In this document: positions 27,790 through 36,855 of the stretch, in pieces
How the letters are laid out: every line of letters starts with the position of its first letter
Position numbering within the stretch: position 1 is the first letter of the stretch
Assembly: GCF_028204155.1 (NCBI RefSeq)
Contig: NZ_JAQLOI010000003.1
Span: 806,001-870,000 of the forward strand
From: Vibrio algarum
GTDB taxonomy: Bacteria; Pseudomonadota; Gammaproteobacteria; Enterobacterales; Vibrionaceae
Length of the DNA: 64,000 bases
Direction: 5' to 3'
Notes under the pieces: generated by a model
The model's input: only the letters and a program-made list of their open reading frames with translations
Databases searched by the model: none
Told to the model about the DNA's origin: nothing
Program-made: the position numbers and the translations under genes

Positions 27790-28443
27790 ATGGAACTGAA
27801 GGATATTCGTCGAGAATATACTAAAGGTGGTTTACGACGTAAGGATTTGAAAGCCAACCCTATAGACCAATTCAATCTTTGGTTAGAGCAAGCCGTTAAA
27901 GCTGAATTAGCCGATCCTACCGCTATGACTATTGCGACGGTAGATGAACATGGGCAACCATTTCAGCGAATTGTATTGTTAAAGAGTGTTGGCGATAGTG
28001 GTTTTGTTTTTTATACTAATTTGGGTAGCCGAAAAGCGCACCAGATTGAAGCCAATTCGAAGGTAAGCCTTCACTTTCCTTGGCACACAATTGAAAGACA
28101 AGTCCATATTACTGGTACTGCTGTTAAGCTTTCTGCAATTGAGAACATGAAATATTTCTCTTCTCGTCCTAAAGAAAGTCAAATTGCTGCGTGGGCAAGT
28201 AAGCAGAGCAGTCGATTGTCTGCAAGAGGTTTACTGGAAGGGAAGTATCTTGAACTAAAACAGAAGTTTGCTAACGGAGATATTCCCATTCCTAGTTTTT
28301 GGGGTGGCTTTCGAATCGTTCCTGATAGCATTGAATTTTGGCAAGGTGGTGAGCATCGTTTACATGATAGATTCATTTTTACTAAAGATAGCTCTGTTGT
28401 TAAAGATGAAAGCTCGTGGTCAGTGGAACGCTTGGCTCCTTAA
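27790..28443 (+). CDS. pdxH: pyridoxamine 5'-phosphate oxidase
   Basis: A 217-residue flavoenzyme with the family blocks IRREYTKGGLRRKDLKANPI at the N-terminus, QRIVLLKSVGDSGFVFYTN (FMN contacts), SRKAHQIEAN and, at the C-terminus, WQGGEHRLHDRF and WSVERLAP. It oxidises pyridoxine and pyridoxamine 5'-phosphate to the cofactor pyridoxal 5'-phosphate with FMN and oxygen. Length and ends are normal; the ribosome binding site AAGGAT lies 7 bp before the ATG. Its own transcription unit, divergent from the Lap cluster. Confidence 0.96.
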   Translation: MELKDIRREYTKGGLRRKDLKANPIDQFNLWLEQAVKAELADPTAMTIATVDEHGQPFQRIVLLKSVGDSGFVFYTNLGSRKAHQIEANSKVSLHFPWHTIERQVHITGTAVKLSAIENMKYFSSRPKESQIAAWASKQSSRLSARGLLEGKYLELKQKFANGDIPIPSFWGGFRIVPDSIEFWQGGEHRLHDRFIFTKDSSVVKDESSWSVERLAP

Positions 28444-28480
28444 GCCTAAACTAATTTAGCTCTAGGTGCAGTAAAATAAT

Positions 28481-28509
28481 AAAAGACCTCGCTTATGCGA
28501 GGTCTTTTT
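28481..28509. terminator. bidirectional terminator after pdxH
   Basis: AAAAGACCTCGC and GCGAGGTCTTTT form a perfect 12-bp stem around TTAT, then another T. Confidence 0.88.
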
Positions 28510-28546
28510 GTTGTTAAAAACGTTATTTGATTAAATAATGGATGCT

Positions 28547-30370
28547 TTAAAGTTGGCGCAGTATTCGGAAACCAACGTAATTTGCAGCCGTGTTAGGCGC
28601 AATAAAGAGTTGACTGTAGCCCGTTGCTTGATTTGGAGAGAAGCTCCAAGAGCCACCTTTAGTCACACCTTTTGAATCATTAGTCCATTCCCAAACATTG
28701 CCGACTACGTCATAAAGCCCAAAGCCATTAGGTGCAAATGTTTTAACAGGTGAAGTGCTGATGTTAGACCACTTGGTCCCGCCCCATCCGGTGTTTGCTT
28801 GTCCTGCACCAAATGAATCACCCCACCAGTAAGCGGATTGGCTACCTGCTTGTGCAGCCACCTCCCACTCGGTTTCTGATGGTAGGCGATACTTAAAGCC
28901 AGTTTGAGTTGAAAGCCATTTTGTGTAGGCTATGGCGTCTGTTTGGCTAATACATACAACAGGTGAGTTTGCACCTTGTTTAATCCCAGGGTTACGCCAG
29001 TAACTATCGGTTATCGGCACAATTTGTGACTCTTCTACCGTCGTACAAATTTTCTTAAGTTCAGCATCTGTTTGATAATTCGTGTCATTGATGAACGTTT
29101 CAAATTCGGCAACCGTAATTGGTGTCGCTGACATTGCATAAGCTTTATCTACGGTAACTTGTTTTGCACTGTTCTCGCCGACTAAGTATTGCCCTGAGCC
29201 AATGACGACCATTTCTGGTGCTTTACTACGGTTTTTTAATGCGTCAGCAAATTTTCGACCAGAATGAGGGACATTTTCTTTTTCTCTCAATACGGCTCTT
29301 AATGTGTGATCCCCAGTGATGCTTAACTCTTGATGGAAAGAGCGATAGCCTTCTTTCTCTATCGTTACCATATGGCTTCCTACAGGCAACATTATATCGA
29401 GTGGGGTACTTCCGTAACGAACACCATCAATCGCGACTTTATCTTGGTATTGATTTGACCGGATAGTTAGCGTAACCCATTGGACCTCTTTTATCTGTCC
29501 ATTAGTTTGTACTTCGCTTTCATCAAAACAATAGCTGGACTCGACATCTAACAATTTACAAGGTGTGTTTTTGGCTGGGCGCGACTCCATAGTGACGTCT
29601 AAAATCGTTTGATAACGAGTTTCATCAGAAAACCCGTCTTTAGAAACCTTTTGCCCAACAACATGAATGTTTAGGGATACATTTTCCAAATGCTGCTTGA
29701 TTGTTTTGTGTTCGCTAGTATTCGCGATGAGCTGACTTTGAAATCTGCTTACCGCTTTTTGTAAAGCAAGATTTTTAGTTTGGTCTGCACACTGAGCAAT
29801 CGTCATGTCGTCTTGACATACATTGGTAAAGCTTACTTTTAATTCATCTTGTTGGTTTAGTTCACTACGCAAACGTTCAACACGCGCTCTGACTTTGAGT
29901 TCTGAGAGACGGTCTAAATCGGCATTTAATCGCTTTTGGTCGACTTCAAAAAGTGAAAGGTCTGCGTATAGTTCTTGCAGCTCTTGCTCCGATTCAAGTC
30001 GGGCTTTTTGGTTAGCTTTAACGTCGGCCCATGCGCTTTGGTAAGCACCTTGACTAGGTCTTAAATCAAAATCAGGCTCGTTGGTGATTCGACCGTAATC
30101 ACGATCGAGAGCTTTCTTAGTTTGCTTTAATTTATTGTCTAATTGAATAGATTGCTTTTCAAGCTGGCTTTGTTTGTCTTGAGCCAGTTTGATCGCTGTT
30201 TTCTGCTTTGCTACTTGCTTGGCAGAAGCATCCATTTCTGTCTTTTTAGATTGTAGCGTTTCATCTGCTTGCTGAACTGTTACGGTTGGAATGGCATCCG
30301 TTGCCAATACCGTAAAAGGAATAAAGCATGGAGATAATGCTAGTAGTAATGCAGGTAGAGCTTGTCGCAT
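28547..30370 (-). CDS. PEGA-domain protein with C-terminal FGE-sulfatase-like domain
   Basis: A 607-residue exported protein: signal peptide (about 1-23), long coiled coil (about 30-170), a region with paired Cys (CQDDMTIAQCADQTKNL), a PEGA domain (about 295-365; DKVAIDGVRYGSTPLDIMLP), and an FGE-sulfatase-like (SUMF1) domain (about 385-607; TPITVAEFETF, RLPSETEWEVAAQAG, GFGLYDVVGNVWEW, GGSWSF). The C-terminal C-R motif of active formylglycine-generating enzymes is absent (YVGFRIL), so it is probably a structural or carbohydrate-binding version. It is a paralogue of the gene upstream over the first 370 residues. Function unknown. Confidence 0.8.
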   Translation of the reverse strand: MRQALPALLLALSPCFIPFTVLATDAIPTVTVQQADETLQSKKTEMDASAKQVAKQKTAIKLAQDKQSQLEKQSIQLDNKLKQTKKALDRDYGRITNEPDFDLRPSQGAYQSAWADVKANQKARLESEQELQELYADLSLFEVDQKRLNADLDRLSELKVRARVERLRSELNQQDELKVSFTNVCQDDMTIAQCADQTKNLALQKAVSRFQSQLIANTSEHKTIKQHLENVSLNIHVVGQKVSKDGFSDETRYQTILDVTMESRPAKNTPCKLLDVESSYCFDESEVQTNGQIKEVQWVTLTIRSNQYQDKVAIDGVRYGSTPLDIMLPVGSHMVTIEKEGYRSFHQELSITGDHTLRAVLREKENVPHSGRKFADALKNRSKAPEMVVIGSGQYLVGENSAKQVTVDKAYAMSATPITVAEFETFINDTNYQTDAELKKICTTVEESQIVPITDSYWRNPGIKQGANSPVVCISQTDAIAYTKWLSTQTGFKYRLPSETEWEVAAQAGSQSAYWWGDSFGAGQANTGWGGTKWSNISTSPVKTFAPNGFGLYDVVGNVWEWTNDSKGVTKGGSWSFSPNQATGYSQLFIAPNTAANYVGFRILRQL

Positions 30371-30423
30371 GATCGTAATTACTTTAATGATTAACCGGGT
30401 AATTTACCTATTCTATACGAAAA

Positions 30424-30471
30424 CGCCATTTTGTCAGAATATATCATTGCTTGATATTAGACAAAATGGCG
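30424..30471. repeat. large inverted repeat between the two PEGA genes
   Basis: CGCCATTTTGTC (30424-30435) and GACAAAATGGCG (30460-30471) are a perfect 12-bp inverted repeat around a 24-base loop that itself holds ATATCA/TGATAT. On the minus strand four T residues follow, so it may weaken read-through from the upstream PEGA gene. Confidence 0.6.
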
Positions 30472-30556
30472 CTTATTCATCAGCTTTGTGAATTCCGACA
30501 GGTAATCAAAGTGTTAACTTGTCGAAAAATACAGCATTTATGTATTTAATCTTAAC

Positions 30557-31678
30557 TTAACTCTCTTTGCTAGCGAGTAGTTTTACCCAAACTGTGTCGT
30601 TGCCGTTAATTGTGATGACACGATTGTAAGTCTCGTAACCTTCTTTTGAGACAGTGACTTGGTGTCGACCTGCTGGTAAAACGATTTCCACAGGTGTACT
30701 TCCGTACTTCACGCCATTGATAGTTACTGAGTCGTTGTATTGGTCTGATCGAACAGTTACGTTTGCCCACTGTTTGTTTTTGTTATTAGTTTGAGTTGAA
30801 GCTTTGCCTTTTAGGCAGTACCTCGACTCAACGTTTAACAACTTACATGCAGCAACGGCTTCAGGTTTTGCTTGCAGTTGCGCTTGCATTTGCGTGCTGT
30901 AAGAGTTGCTACCGGCAAAACCGCTCTTGATAAGTTGGCTCTCTTGAACATGAATATTCAATTGAACACCATCTAGGTTTTGTTTCGCAAGCGTTGTTTC
31001 GGTTAATTCAGCTAATAACTTAGCTTTGAATGCTTTAACCGCTTTCTGCTTAGTCAGATACTTACCTTGATTAGCACACTCACCGAGAGTCATTGTGGTT
31101 GAACACGTTGTGGTGTAACTCGTTTCTAATACATTGCTTTCACGAAGCTCTGCATTGATACGTTTTACACGAGCTTCTATATGAGATTCTTGTAAGTTCT
31201 CATATTCATTGTTAAAACGCGCTTTTTTCTGTTTAACCTGAGATAATTTAACTTCGTTTTCAGTTATCTCTTGGCGATTATTGAGCTGGCGAGCTTGGGT
31301 GTCTTTTAAGGCGGCCCATGACTCTTGATACTCTTTTTGGAAAGAGGTTAGGTCAGTGTCAGGGTCATCGAGTAGCCTTGCATATTGTTTATCAAGTGCA
31401 ATTTTAGAACGATTTCTCTTTGCTTCTCTTTCCGATGCTTCTCGTTTAAGAGATGCACTTTCCTGTTGTAAACGTTTAAGGTTTGCCGATTCGGTATCAA
31501 ATTCTTGATTTACAGTATCGATGTCGGCCTTCTTTTGATCAATTTTTTCATCTATCGCAATAACAGGATCCACTTGTTGTGTCTCTTCTGCTGCGAAGGA
31601 TGCTACTGACCAAAAGGAAGTTAGCGCAAGAATAAGCGCTGGGATACGGCGTGTGATCATAAGTCCCTGCAATAACAT
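30557..31678 (-). CDS. PEGA-domain coiled-coil protein
   Basis: A 373-residue exported protein: signal peptide (MITRRIPALILALTSFWSVA region; a second Met eight residues in is the likelier start), coiled coil (about 40-190), the paired-Cys region CSTTMTLGECANQGKYLTKQ, and a PEGA domain at the end (about 300-370; YNDSVTINGVKYGSTPVEIV, GRHQVTVSKEGYETYNR). It looks like its downstream neighbour without the FGE-like domain, so the pair arose by duplication. PEGA domains are found on surface proteins. Transcribed in the same direction as the neighbour, with a 186-bp gap. Confidence 0.8.
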   Translation of the reverse strand: MLLQGLMITRRIPALILALTSFWSVASFAAEETQQVDPVIAIDEKIDQKKADIDTVNQEFDTESANLKRLQQESASLKREASEREAKRNRSKIALDKQYARLLDDPDTDLTSFQKEYQESWAALKDTQARQLNNRQEITENEVKLSQVKQKKARFNNEYENLQESHIEARVKRINAELRESNVLETSYTTTCSTTMTLGECANQGKYLTKQKAVKAFKAKLLAELTETTLAKQNLDGVQLNIHVQESQLIKSGFAGSNSYSTQMQAQLQAKPEAVAACKLLNVESRYCLKGKASTQTNNKNKQWANVTVRSDQYNDSVTINGVKYGSTPVEIVLPAGRHQVTVSKEGYETYNRVITINGNDTVWVKLLASKES

Positions 31679-32017
31679 TTTAGATTAAGGCTAAAAGAGC
31701 TAATTAATAATTAAAAAACTGTATTCAGTTTCTACTTCTCTAAGCGGTTTTATAACAGTGAATAAGCATAGCATTATTAATGATACTTTTTAAAATTTTA
31801 TGCTTATTTTTGAGCTGTAGAGAATATTATGAGATCTACATGTCACAAATAGCTTATCTACAGTTTAGAATAAACATCCACCGTAATTTAGATTCACTTG
31901 ATCATCGTTCCGATTCTGTATGGTGTTTCGAGTTTTGACTACACATTCAATCCATGATTAGAATGTTAGTCTTGCATGTGTAATTAATGATGATTTTTAC
32001 TTTAGGGGATATTTCGT
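31679..32017. other. intergenic region between PEGA gene and put regulator
   Basis: AT-rich divergent promoter region. It contains the 39-mer-like element at 31881-31920, reported separately. No open frame of coding character. Confidence 0.5.
31881..31920 (+). repeat. 39-mer-like element with an embedded iteron, far from ori2
   Basis: CCGTAATTTA, 7 bases, TTGATCAT, C, GTTCCG: the ends CCGTAATTTA and GTTCCG stand at exactly the same distance as in the ori2 39-mer at 14619, while the TATTATAT core is replaced by an iteron core. On the minus strand it reads CGGAACGATGATCAAG, identical to the site at 11780. It lies about 17 kb from the origin, upstream of the put regulator gene. Confidence 0.65.
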
Positions 32018-32842
32018 TTGGCGATATCAGATCAACGTGAAATTACATTATCAAATTTAACCTCTGAGCAAAGTCCTAAACCTGCTGAGCTTGTTACGTT
32101 GCCAAATTGTATGAATAGTCATAATCATGATTATACTCAAGTTGTTATTGGGCTAAATGGACCAACAGAGTTTGATGTTAATGGCGTTGGAAATTTAGTT
32201 AAGCCAGGGCAAGGTGTTGTAGTATCTGCAACGATGGATCATGCTTTTGGCGGGGTTAAGGATCATTCTGATATTTTGGTTCTTAATCTTCCTATCTTAA
32301 CTGACGACAGTCCTATTTTGCTTGAACGCTTGAGCCAGCTTGCTAAAGCTGATGTTTATTTTCAATTAGACGGTCAAATACGTCAGTTGATAAAAATGTT
32401 AGTAGTTGAGATGGAGGAGCACCCTCATGATTTATTGTTGAGCCGTGCATGTAATGATACGGTTTTAGCATTATTACAAAGACACACATCAACATTCCAG
32501 ACCAATAATAAAGACGCTAGGATCGATATTGATGTGGTTGATCGATATATATCCCATCATCTGCGAAGACGAATTTCAGTAGCACAATTGGCTGGCAGTG
32601 TTTTTTTAGGGGAAAGCCAGTTTCATACTTTATTTAAAGCACAAACAGGTGTTACGCCTCATCAATATGTTCTCAATAAACGTATCGACTTTTCAAAAGA
32701 ACTTATCGAAAAAGGTAAGTATCCACTGAACCATGTTGCTGATTTGGCAGGATTTTCAGGTCAAAGTACTTTCACTCACGTTTTTACACGCCTTAATGGG
32801 TTCTCTCCCTCGCAATATAAAAAACGCTTCCACAACAATTAA
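32018..32842 (+). CDS. putR: AraC-family regulator of proline utilisation, PutR-like
   Basis: A 274-residue regulator with an N-terminal cupin-like domain (about 25-110; HNHDYTQVVIGLNGPTEFDV) and a C-terminal AraC/XylS domain with two helix-turn-helix motifs (VAQLAGSVFLGESQFHTLFK and LNHVADLAGFSGQSTFTHVF) and the usual end FSPSQYKKRF. The first codon is TTG (32018) after a ribosome binding site (TTAGGGGATATT). It lies directly before putA in the same direction; in V. vulnificus an AraC-type PutR activates putAP, so this role is likely. PutA here has no DNA-binding domain, which fits a separate regulator. Confidence 0.75.
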   Translation: MAISDQREITLSNLTSEQSPKPAELVTLPNCMNSHNHDYTQVVIGLNGPTEFDVNGVGNLVKPGQGVVVSATMDHAFGGVKDHSDILVLNLPILTDDSPILLERLSQLAKADVYFQLDGQIRQLIKMLVVEMEEHPHDLLLSRACNDTVLALLQRHTSTFQTNNKDARIDIDVVDRYISHHLRRRISVAQLAGSVFLGESQFHTLFKAQTGVTPHQYVLNKRIDFSKELIEKGKYPLNHVADLAGFSGQSTFTHVFTRLNGFSPSQYKKRFHNN

Positions 32843-33018
32843 GTTGTATCGAATAATTTAAGAATTTTGACGAGGTTTGTTCCGTTTTTGTTAAATACAG
32901 GGTTTTTTGACAAAAATACAGGAGCTTTTGACAACTATTGCACTCGTCCGCAAAATACACTGCGTGCTATCTATAGAAATGTTAGAGATTTTTCTGACGT
33001 TGAGATTGAGGAATATGG

Positions 33019-36000
33019 ATGTTTAGAGCAATAGATGTGCTAGCAACTGGCCTCGTTGACAAATCTATCGACGAGATTTGGTCACTAATCTCTCCACTAT
33101 ATATGGTGGATGAATCTAGATGGCTATCAGAATTGATTCCTATGGCGACGCCTTTGGTAAATGAAAAAGAACAGATCCGGCAGCAAACAACAAGCTTAAT
33201 CGAATCCATTCGTGCGGATAAAAAATCAATTCAAATGATTGACGCGCTATTGCTTGAGTACAGTTTAGATACTCAGGAAGGAATTTTGTTGATGTGCCTT
33301 GCTGAAGCGTTGATGCGTATTCCTGATAGCGCCACTGCCGATGCCTTGATAAAAGACAAATTAACTGTTGCCGATTGGAAATCTCACCTTCAAGGTTCTG
33401 ATTCTGTATTCGTTAACGCTTCTACGTGGGGGCTAATGCTTACTGGCAAGGTAGTTGGCTTATCCGAATTAGAAGCTAAGAGCCCAACAAGTGCAGTTTC
33501 TAGGCTCGTGAATAAAATGTCTGAGCCTATAATTCGTCAAGCGATGCATCAAGCCATGAAGATAATGGGGCATCAATTCGTATTAGGTCGGACGATTAAA
33601 GAAGCTCAGAAAAACGGTAAAGTGAATCAAGATAAAGGGTATGACTTTTCTTTTGATATGCTTGGTGAGGCGGCTCTCATAACCAAAGATGCTGAAAAAT
33701 ATTTCAATGAATACCTTAGTGCAATAGAAGCAATAGGTAAGAGTAATCCAAGAGGTGAACTAACAACCGCCTCAATCTCCATCAAGCTGTCTGCGTTACA
33801 TCCAAGATACGAAGTCGCTAATGAAAGCCGCGTAATGACAGAGCTTTATTCATCCATTCTCAAATTGGCGAGTCGAGCGAGAGAGTTAAGTGTCGCAATT
33901 ACTATAGATGCTGAAGAGATGGATAGACTTGAGCTCTCTTTACGACTTTTCAAAAAATTATATCAAAGCCCTGAAATTAAAGGGTGGGGTAAGTTTGGTC
34001 TTGTTATTCAGGCTTACGCCAAAAGGGCGTTACCGGTTTTAGTTTGGCTTAATAAACTTGCTAGCGATCAGGGAGATCTTATACCTGTTCGTTTGGTTAA
34101 AGGCGCTTATTGGGACAGTGAAATTAAATGGGCTCAACAATCTGGTTTTAACGATTATTCTGTATATACGCGCAAAGAATCGACGGATGTGGCTTATCTT
34201 GCTTGCGCTCGTTTTTTATTGAGTGAGCATGTTCGTGGAAATATTTTCCCGCAGTTTGCTAGCCACAATGCTCAGACAGTCACCTCAATCGCTGTGATGG
34301 CTAAGCACAAGGACTTTGAATTTCAGCGATTACATGGAATGGGAGAGTCTCTTTATCACCATGTAATTGATACGTATAAAGTCAATGTTCGTATTTATGC
34401 ACCTGTTGGCAATCATAAGGATTTACTTCCTTACCTGGTGAGGCGTTTATTAGAAAATGGCGCAAATAGCTCATTTGTACACAGATTAGTGGATGCTCGG
34501 TGCCCAGTGGAAACACTAACGGAACATCCAGTAGATATGTTACTTGCTTGTCCTACATTACATAACAATAAAATACCGTTACCGTTGAACATTTTCCCAG
34601 AACGAAAAAATTCGGTTGGGGTAAACGTTGATATCGAAAGTGAATTAATACCGTTTGAAAAGAAAGTAAACGCTTACTTTGATAAGAAGTGGACTGCGGG
34701 TTCTGTTATTAATGGCGTCTCAATTTACGAAAGCATGATCAAGGAAGACGTTGAGCATGTAGTTATAACTTCGCCTTATGATCGTAATAAAGTGGTTGGA
34801 GATATTCAATTTTCCAGCCTTGATCATGTTTCCGAAGTTATTGAGATATCTGAGCATGCTTTCGGTGAATGGCAAGGGATTTCGGCTAGCCAACGAGGCC
34901 AATATTTAGAGAATCTAGCTAATTTGTTGGAGGATAATCTTGCTGAGCTGGTCGCATTATGTCACCACGAAGCAGGAAAGACGATCCATGACAGCATAGA
35001 CGAAGTACGAGAAGCCGTAGATTTCTGTCGTTTTTATGCAAGGCAGCAGCATGTATTTGAATCAGAAACCTCAACTGGTTTTGACAGCTCGATACAGACT
35101 ATTTCAAGAACCGGGTGCGGAGTCTATGTTTGCATCAGTCCTTGGAATTTTCCGTTAGCGATTTTTTTGGGGCAGGTTGCTGCGGCATTGATGGCGGGTA
35201 ATACGGTAATAGCTAAGCCAGCTGAACAGACTTGTTTAATTGCCGCGAAAGCTTTTGATCTGATAGAGCTTGCTGGTTTTCCAAAAGGAGTGGCCCAATT
35301 GTTACTAGGACGCGGTGCAGATATCGGTGCAGCATTAACTAGCCATTCGGCTATTGCCGGAGTGGCATTTACCGGGTCTACAGAAACCGCGATGCGAATT
35401 AATCAATCATTGGCAAAAAGAGAGGCATCTCCAGTACCGTTTATTGCTGAAACAGGTGGTCAAAATGCAATGATTGTTGATAGTACGGCCTTACCAGAAC
35501 AAGTTGTAAGAGATGTCATACGTTCAGCGTTTGCTTCTGCTGGTCAACGCTGTTCTGCGTTGCGTGTACTTTATGTTCAGGAAGATATTGCGGATAGAAT
35601 TATCGAACTGATACAGGGTGCGATGGATGAATTGTGTGTGGGCTTACCGTATAAGCATAAGACCGATGTTGGCCCTGTGATTGATATGCTAGCAAAAAAT
35701 AATTTGCTGGAACACATCGACGATATGAAAAAGACACAGACCTTGGTAAAAGAACTCAGCCTCCCAGTTGAATGCGATTCAGGTGATTTTGTACCACCTT
35801 GTGCATTTGAGATTGATAGTATCGCCGCGTTGTCCAAAGAGCACTTTGGTCCGGTTTTACATATTACTCGATTTAAAGCGCATGAAATTCAGCAAGTGGT
35901 AAATGAAATTAACCAAACCGGGTACGGTTTAACTATGGGTATACATAGTAGGAATGAGACTACTTATCGTTGGATAGAGAAAAATGCACGTGTAGGCAAT

Positions 36001-36150
36001 TGTTATATTAACCGAGATCAAGTGGGTGCAGTTGTTGGCGTGCAACCATTCGGCGGACAAGGTTTATCAGGTACAGGGCCAAAGGCTGGAGGTCCTCATT
36101 ATTTATACCGATTCACTCAAGCTAAAGTAGAAAAAGGGACCGTATTATGA
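33019..36150 (+). CDS. putA: bifunctional proline dehydrogenase / P5C dehydrogenase PutA
   Basis: A 1043-residue enzyme without the N-terminal ribbon-helix-helix of E. coli PutA. Proline dehydrogenase barrel about 130-475 (SIKLSALHPRYE, TIDAEEMDRLELSL, RLVKGAYWDSEIKWAQQ, RIYAPVGNHKDLLPYLVRRL, FAD-binding). Aldehyde dehydrogenase domain about 560-1030 with ISPWNFPLAIFLGQ, VAFTGST, the catalytic Glu in AETGGQNA and catalytic Cys in GQRCSALR, and PFGGQGLSGTGPKAGGP. It oxidises proline to glutamate with channelled P5C. Ribosome binding site GAGG at 33008. Its stop overlaps the next start (ATGA). Two iteron-like motifs lie in the coding sequence near 34732 and 34820. Confidence 0.95.
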   Translation: MFRAIDVLATGLVDKSIDEIWSLISPLYMVDESRWLSELIPMATPLVNEKEQIRQQTTSLIESIRADKKSIQMIDALLLEYSLDTQEGILLMCLAEALMRIPDSATADALIKDKLTVADWKSHLQGSDSVFVNASTWGLMLTGKVVGLSELEAKSPTSAVSRLVNKMSEPIIRQAMHQAMKIMGHQFVLGRTIKEAQKNGKVNQDKGYDFSFDMLGEAALITKDAEKYFNEYLSAIEAIGKSNPRGELTTASISIKLSALHPRYEVANESRVMTELYSSILKLASRARELSVAITIDAEEMDRLELSLRLFKKLYQSPEIKGWGKFGLVIQAYAKRALPVLVWLNKLASDQGDLIPVRLVKGAYWDSEIKWAQQSGFNDYSVYTRKESTDVAYLACARFLLSEHVRGNIFPQFASHNAQTVTSIAVMAKHKDFEFQRLHGMGESLYHHVIDTYKVNVRIYAPVGNHKDLLPYLVRRLLENGANSSFVHRLVDARCPVETLTEHPVDMLLACPTLHNNKIPLPLNIFPERKNSVGVNVDIESELIPFEKKVNAYFDKKWTAGSVINGVSIYESMIKEDVEHVVITSPYDRNKVVGDIQFSSLDHVSEVIEISEHAFGEWQGISASQRGQYLENLANLLEDNLAELVALCHHEAGKTIHDSIDEVREAVDFCRFYARQQHVFESETSTGFDSSIQTISRTGCGVYVCISPWNFPLAIFLGQVAAALMAGNTVIAKPAEQTCLIAAKAFDLIELAGFPKGVAQLLLGRGADIGAALTSHSAIAGVAFTGSTETAMRINQSLAKREASPVPFIAETGGQNAMIVDSTALPEQVVRDVIRSAFASAGQRCSALRVLYVQEDIADRIIELIQGAMDELCVGLPYKHKTDVGPVIDMLAKNNLLEHIDDMKKTQTLVKELSLPVECDSGDFVPPCAFEIDSIAALSKEHFGPVLHITRFKAHEIQQVVNEINQTGYGLTMGIHSRNETTYRWIEKNARVGNCYINRDQVGAVVGVQPFGGQGLSGTGPKAGGPHYLYRFTQAKVEKGTVL

Positions 36151-36836
36151 GTCAGATAGATATTCATTTTAATAACTCTTTTGTAGCATGGGAAGAATGG
36201 AATTTAACCGAAGTAGACCGTCGTTACGAGAAGCTAGGTCGTTATGTTGCCAGTATGCCTGACAGTGTTATCTCAGCAGGGAAGTTTCAGTTTAATCATA
36301 GTAAAAAGGTGGCTTCTAAAGTACACCAACTTGTTGGTCCAACTGGAGAAACGAATGAATTATATGTTGCTGGACGAGGTGTTGCCGTATTGGTCGTCGA
36401 TTCTACTCATAAAAATACTCATTGTGCGGCAGTAGCACTGATAGTGGCCATATTATCTGCTGGTAACAGTGCCATTCTTTGCTGTGATGATGATACTTTG
36501 TCGCAGTTATTGGTGAATGAAGTTAATAAAGAGGAATTACTTAGCAACGTGGTTCAATGCCTCCCTTTTAATAGTTATAAGGGGTTGCTTGCACAAGATA
36601 TTAAGAACTTTGCCTATGTAGGTAGTGAGCGAGTAGAAAAAGAGATCAATCAGTTACTCGCTGTACGAACAGGTGCAATAACAGCACTTATATCGGAAAC
36701 CGATCTTGAGCGGCTTCCACAGTCTCAAGATCCAAAACTGGTACTTCGTTTTATTACTGAGCGTACACGTACCATAAATATTACTGCCGTTGGCGGTAAC
36801 GCAACGTTACTCGAAATGGGTAGCGGAACTAGTTAA
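36147..36836 (+). CDS. separately encoded PutA C-terminal-like ALDH-superfamily domain
   Basis: A 229-residue protein whose ATG overlaps the putA stop by 4 bases, so translation is probably coupled. The middle (GRGVAVLVVDSTHKNTHCAA, VAILSAGNSAILCCDDD, NFAYVGSERVEKEI) follows the Rossmann half of an aldehyde dehydrogenase but has no catalytic Cys/Glu motifs. The tail (FITERTRTINITAVGGNATL) resembles the conserved tail of long PutA proteins, which carry such a domain at the end of one chain. It is often annotated as a P5C dehydrogenase; I think it is a structural lid or dimerisation partner of PutA. Conserved place between putA and putP. Confidence 0.65.
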   Translation: MSQIDIHFNNSFVAWEEWNLTEVDRRYEKLGRYVASMPDSVISAGKFQFNHSKKVASKVHQLVGPTGETNELYVAGRGVAVLVVDSTHKNTHCAAVALIVAILSAGNSAILCCDDDTLSQLLVNEVNKEELLSNVVQCLPFNSYKGLLAQDIKNFAYVGSERVEKEINQLLAVRTGAITALISETDLERLPQSQDPKLVLRFITERTRTINITAVGGNATLLEMGSGTS

Positions 36837-36855
36837 TCCCCCGTTCCTTTTTATA

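Noticed and set aside
36147..36836. Possible frameshift fusing this gene to putA
   Set aside because: putA ends naturally at the usual LYRFTQAK region, and the second gene has its own ATG with a 4-base overlap; it is a real separate gene, not a broken one.
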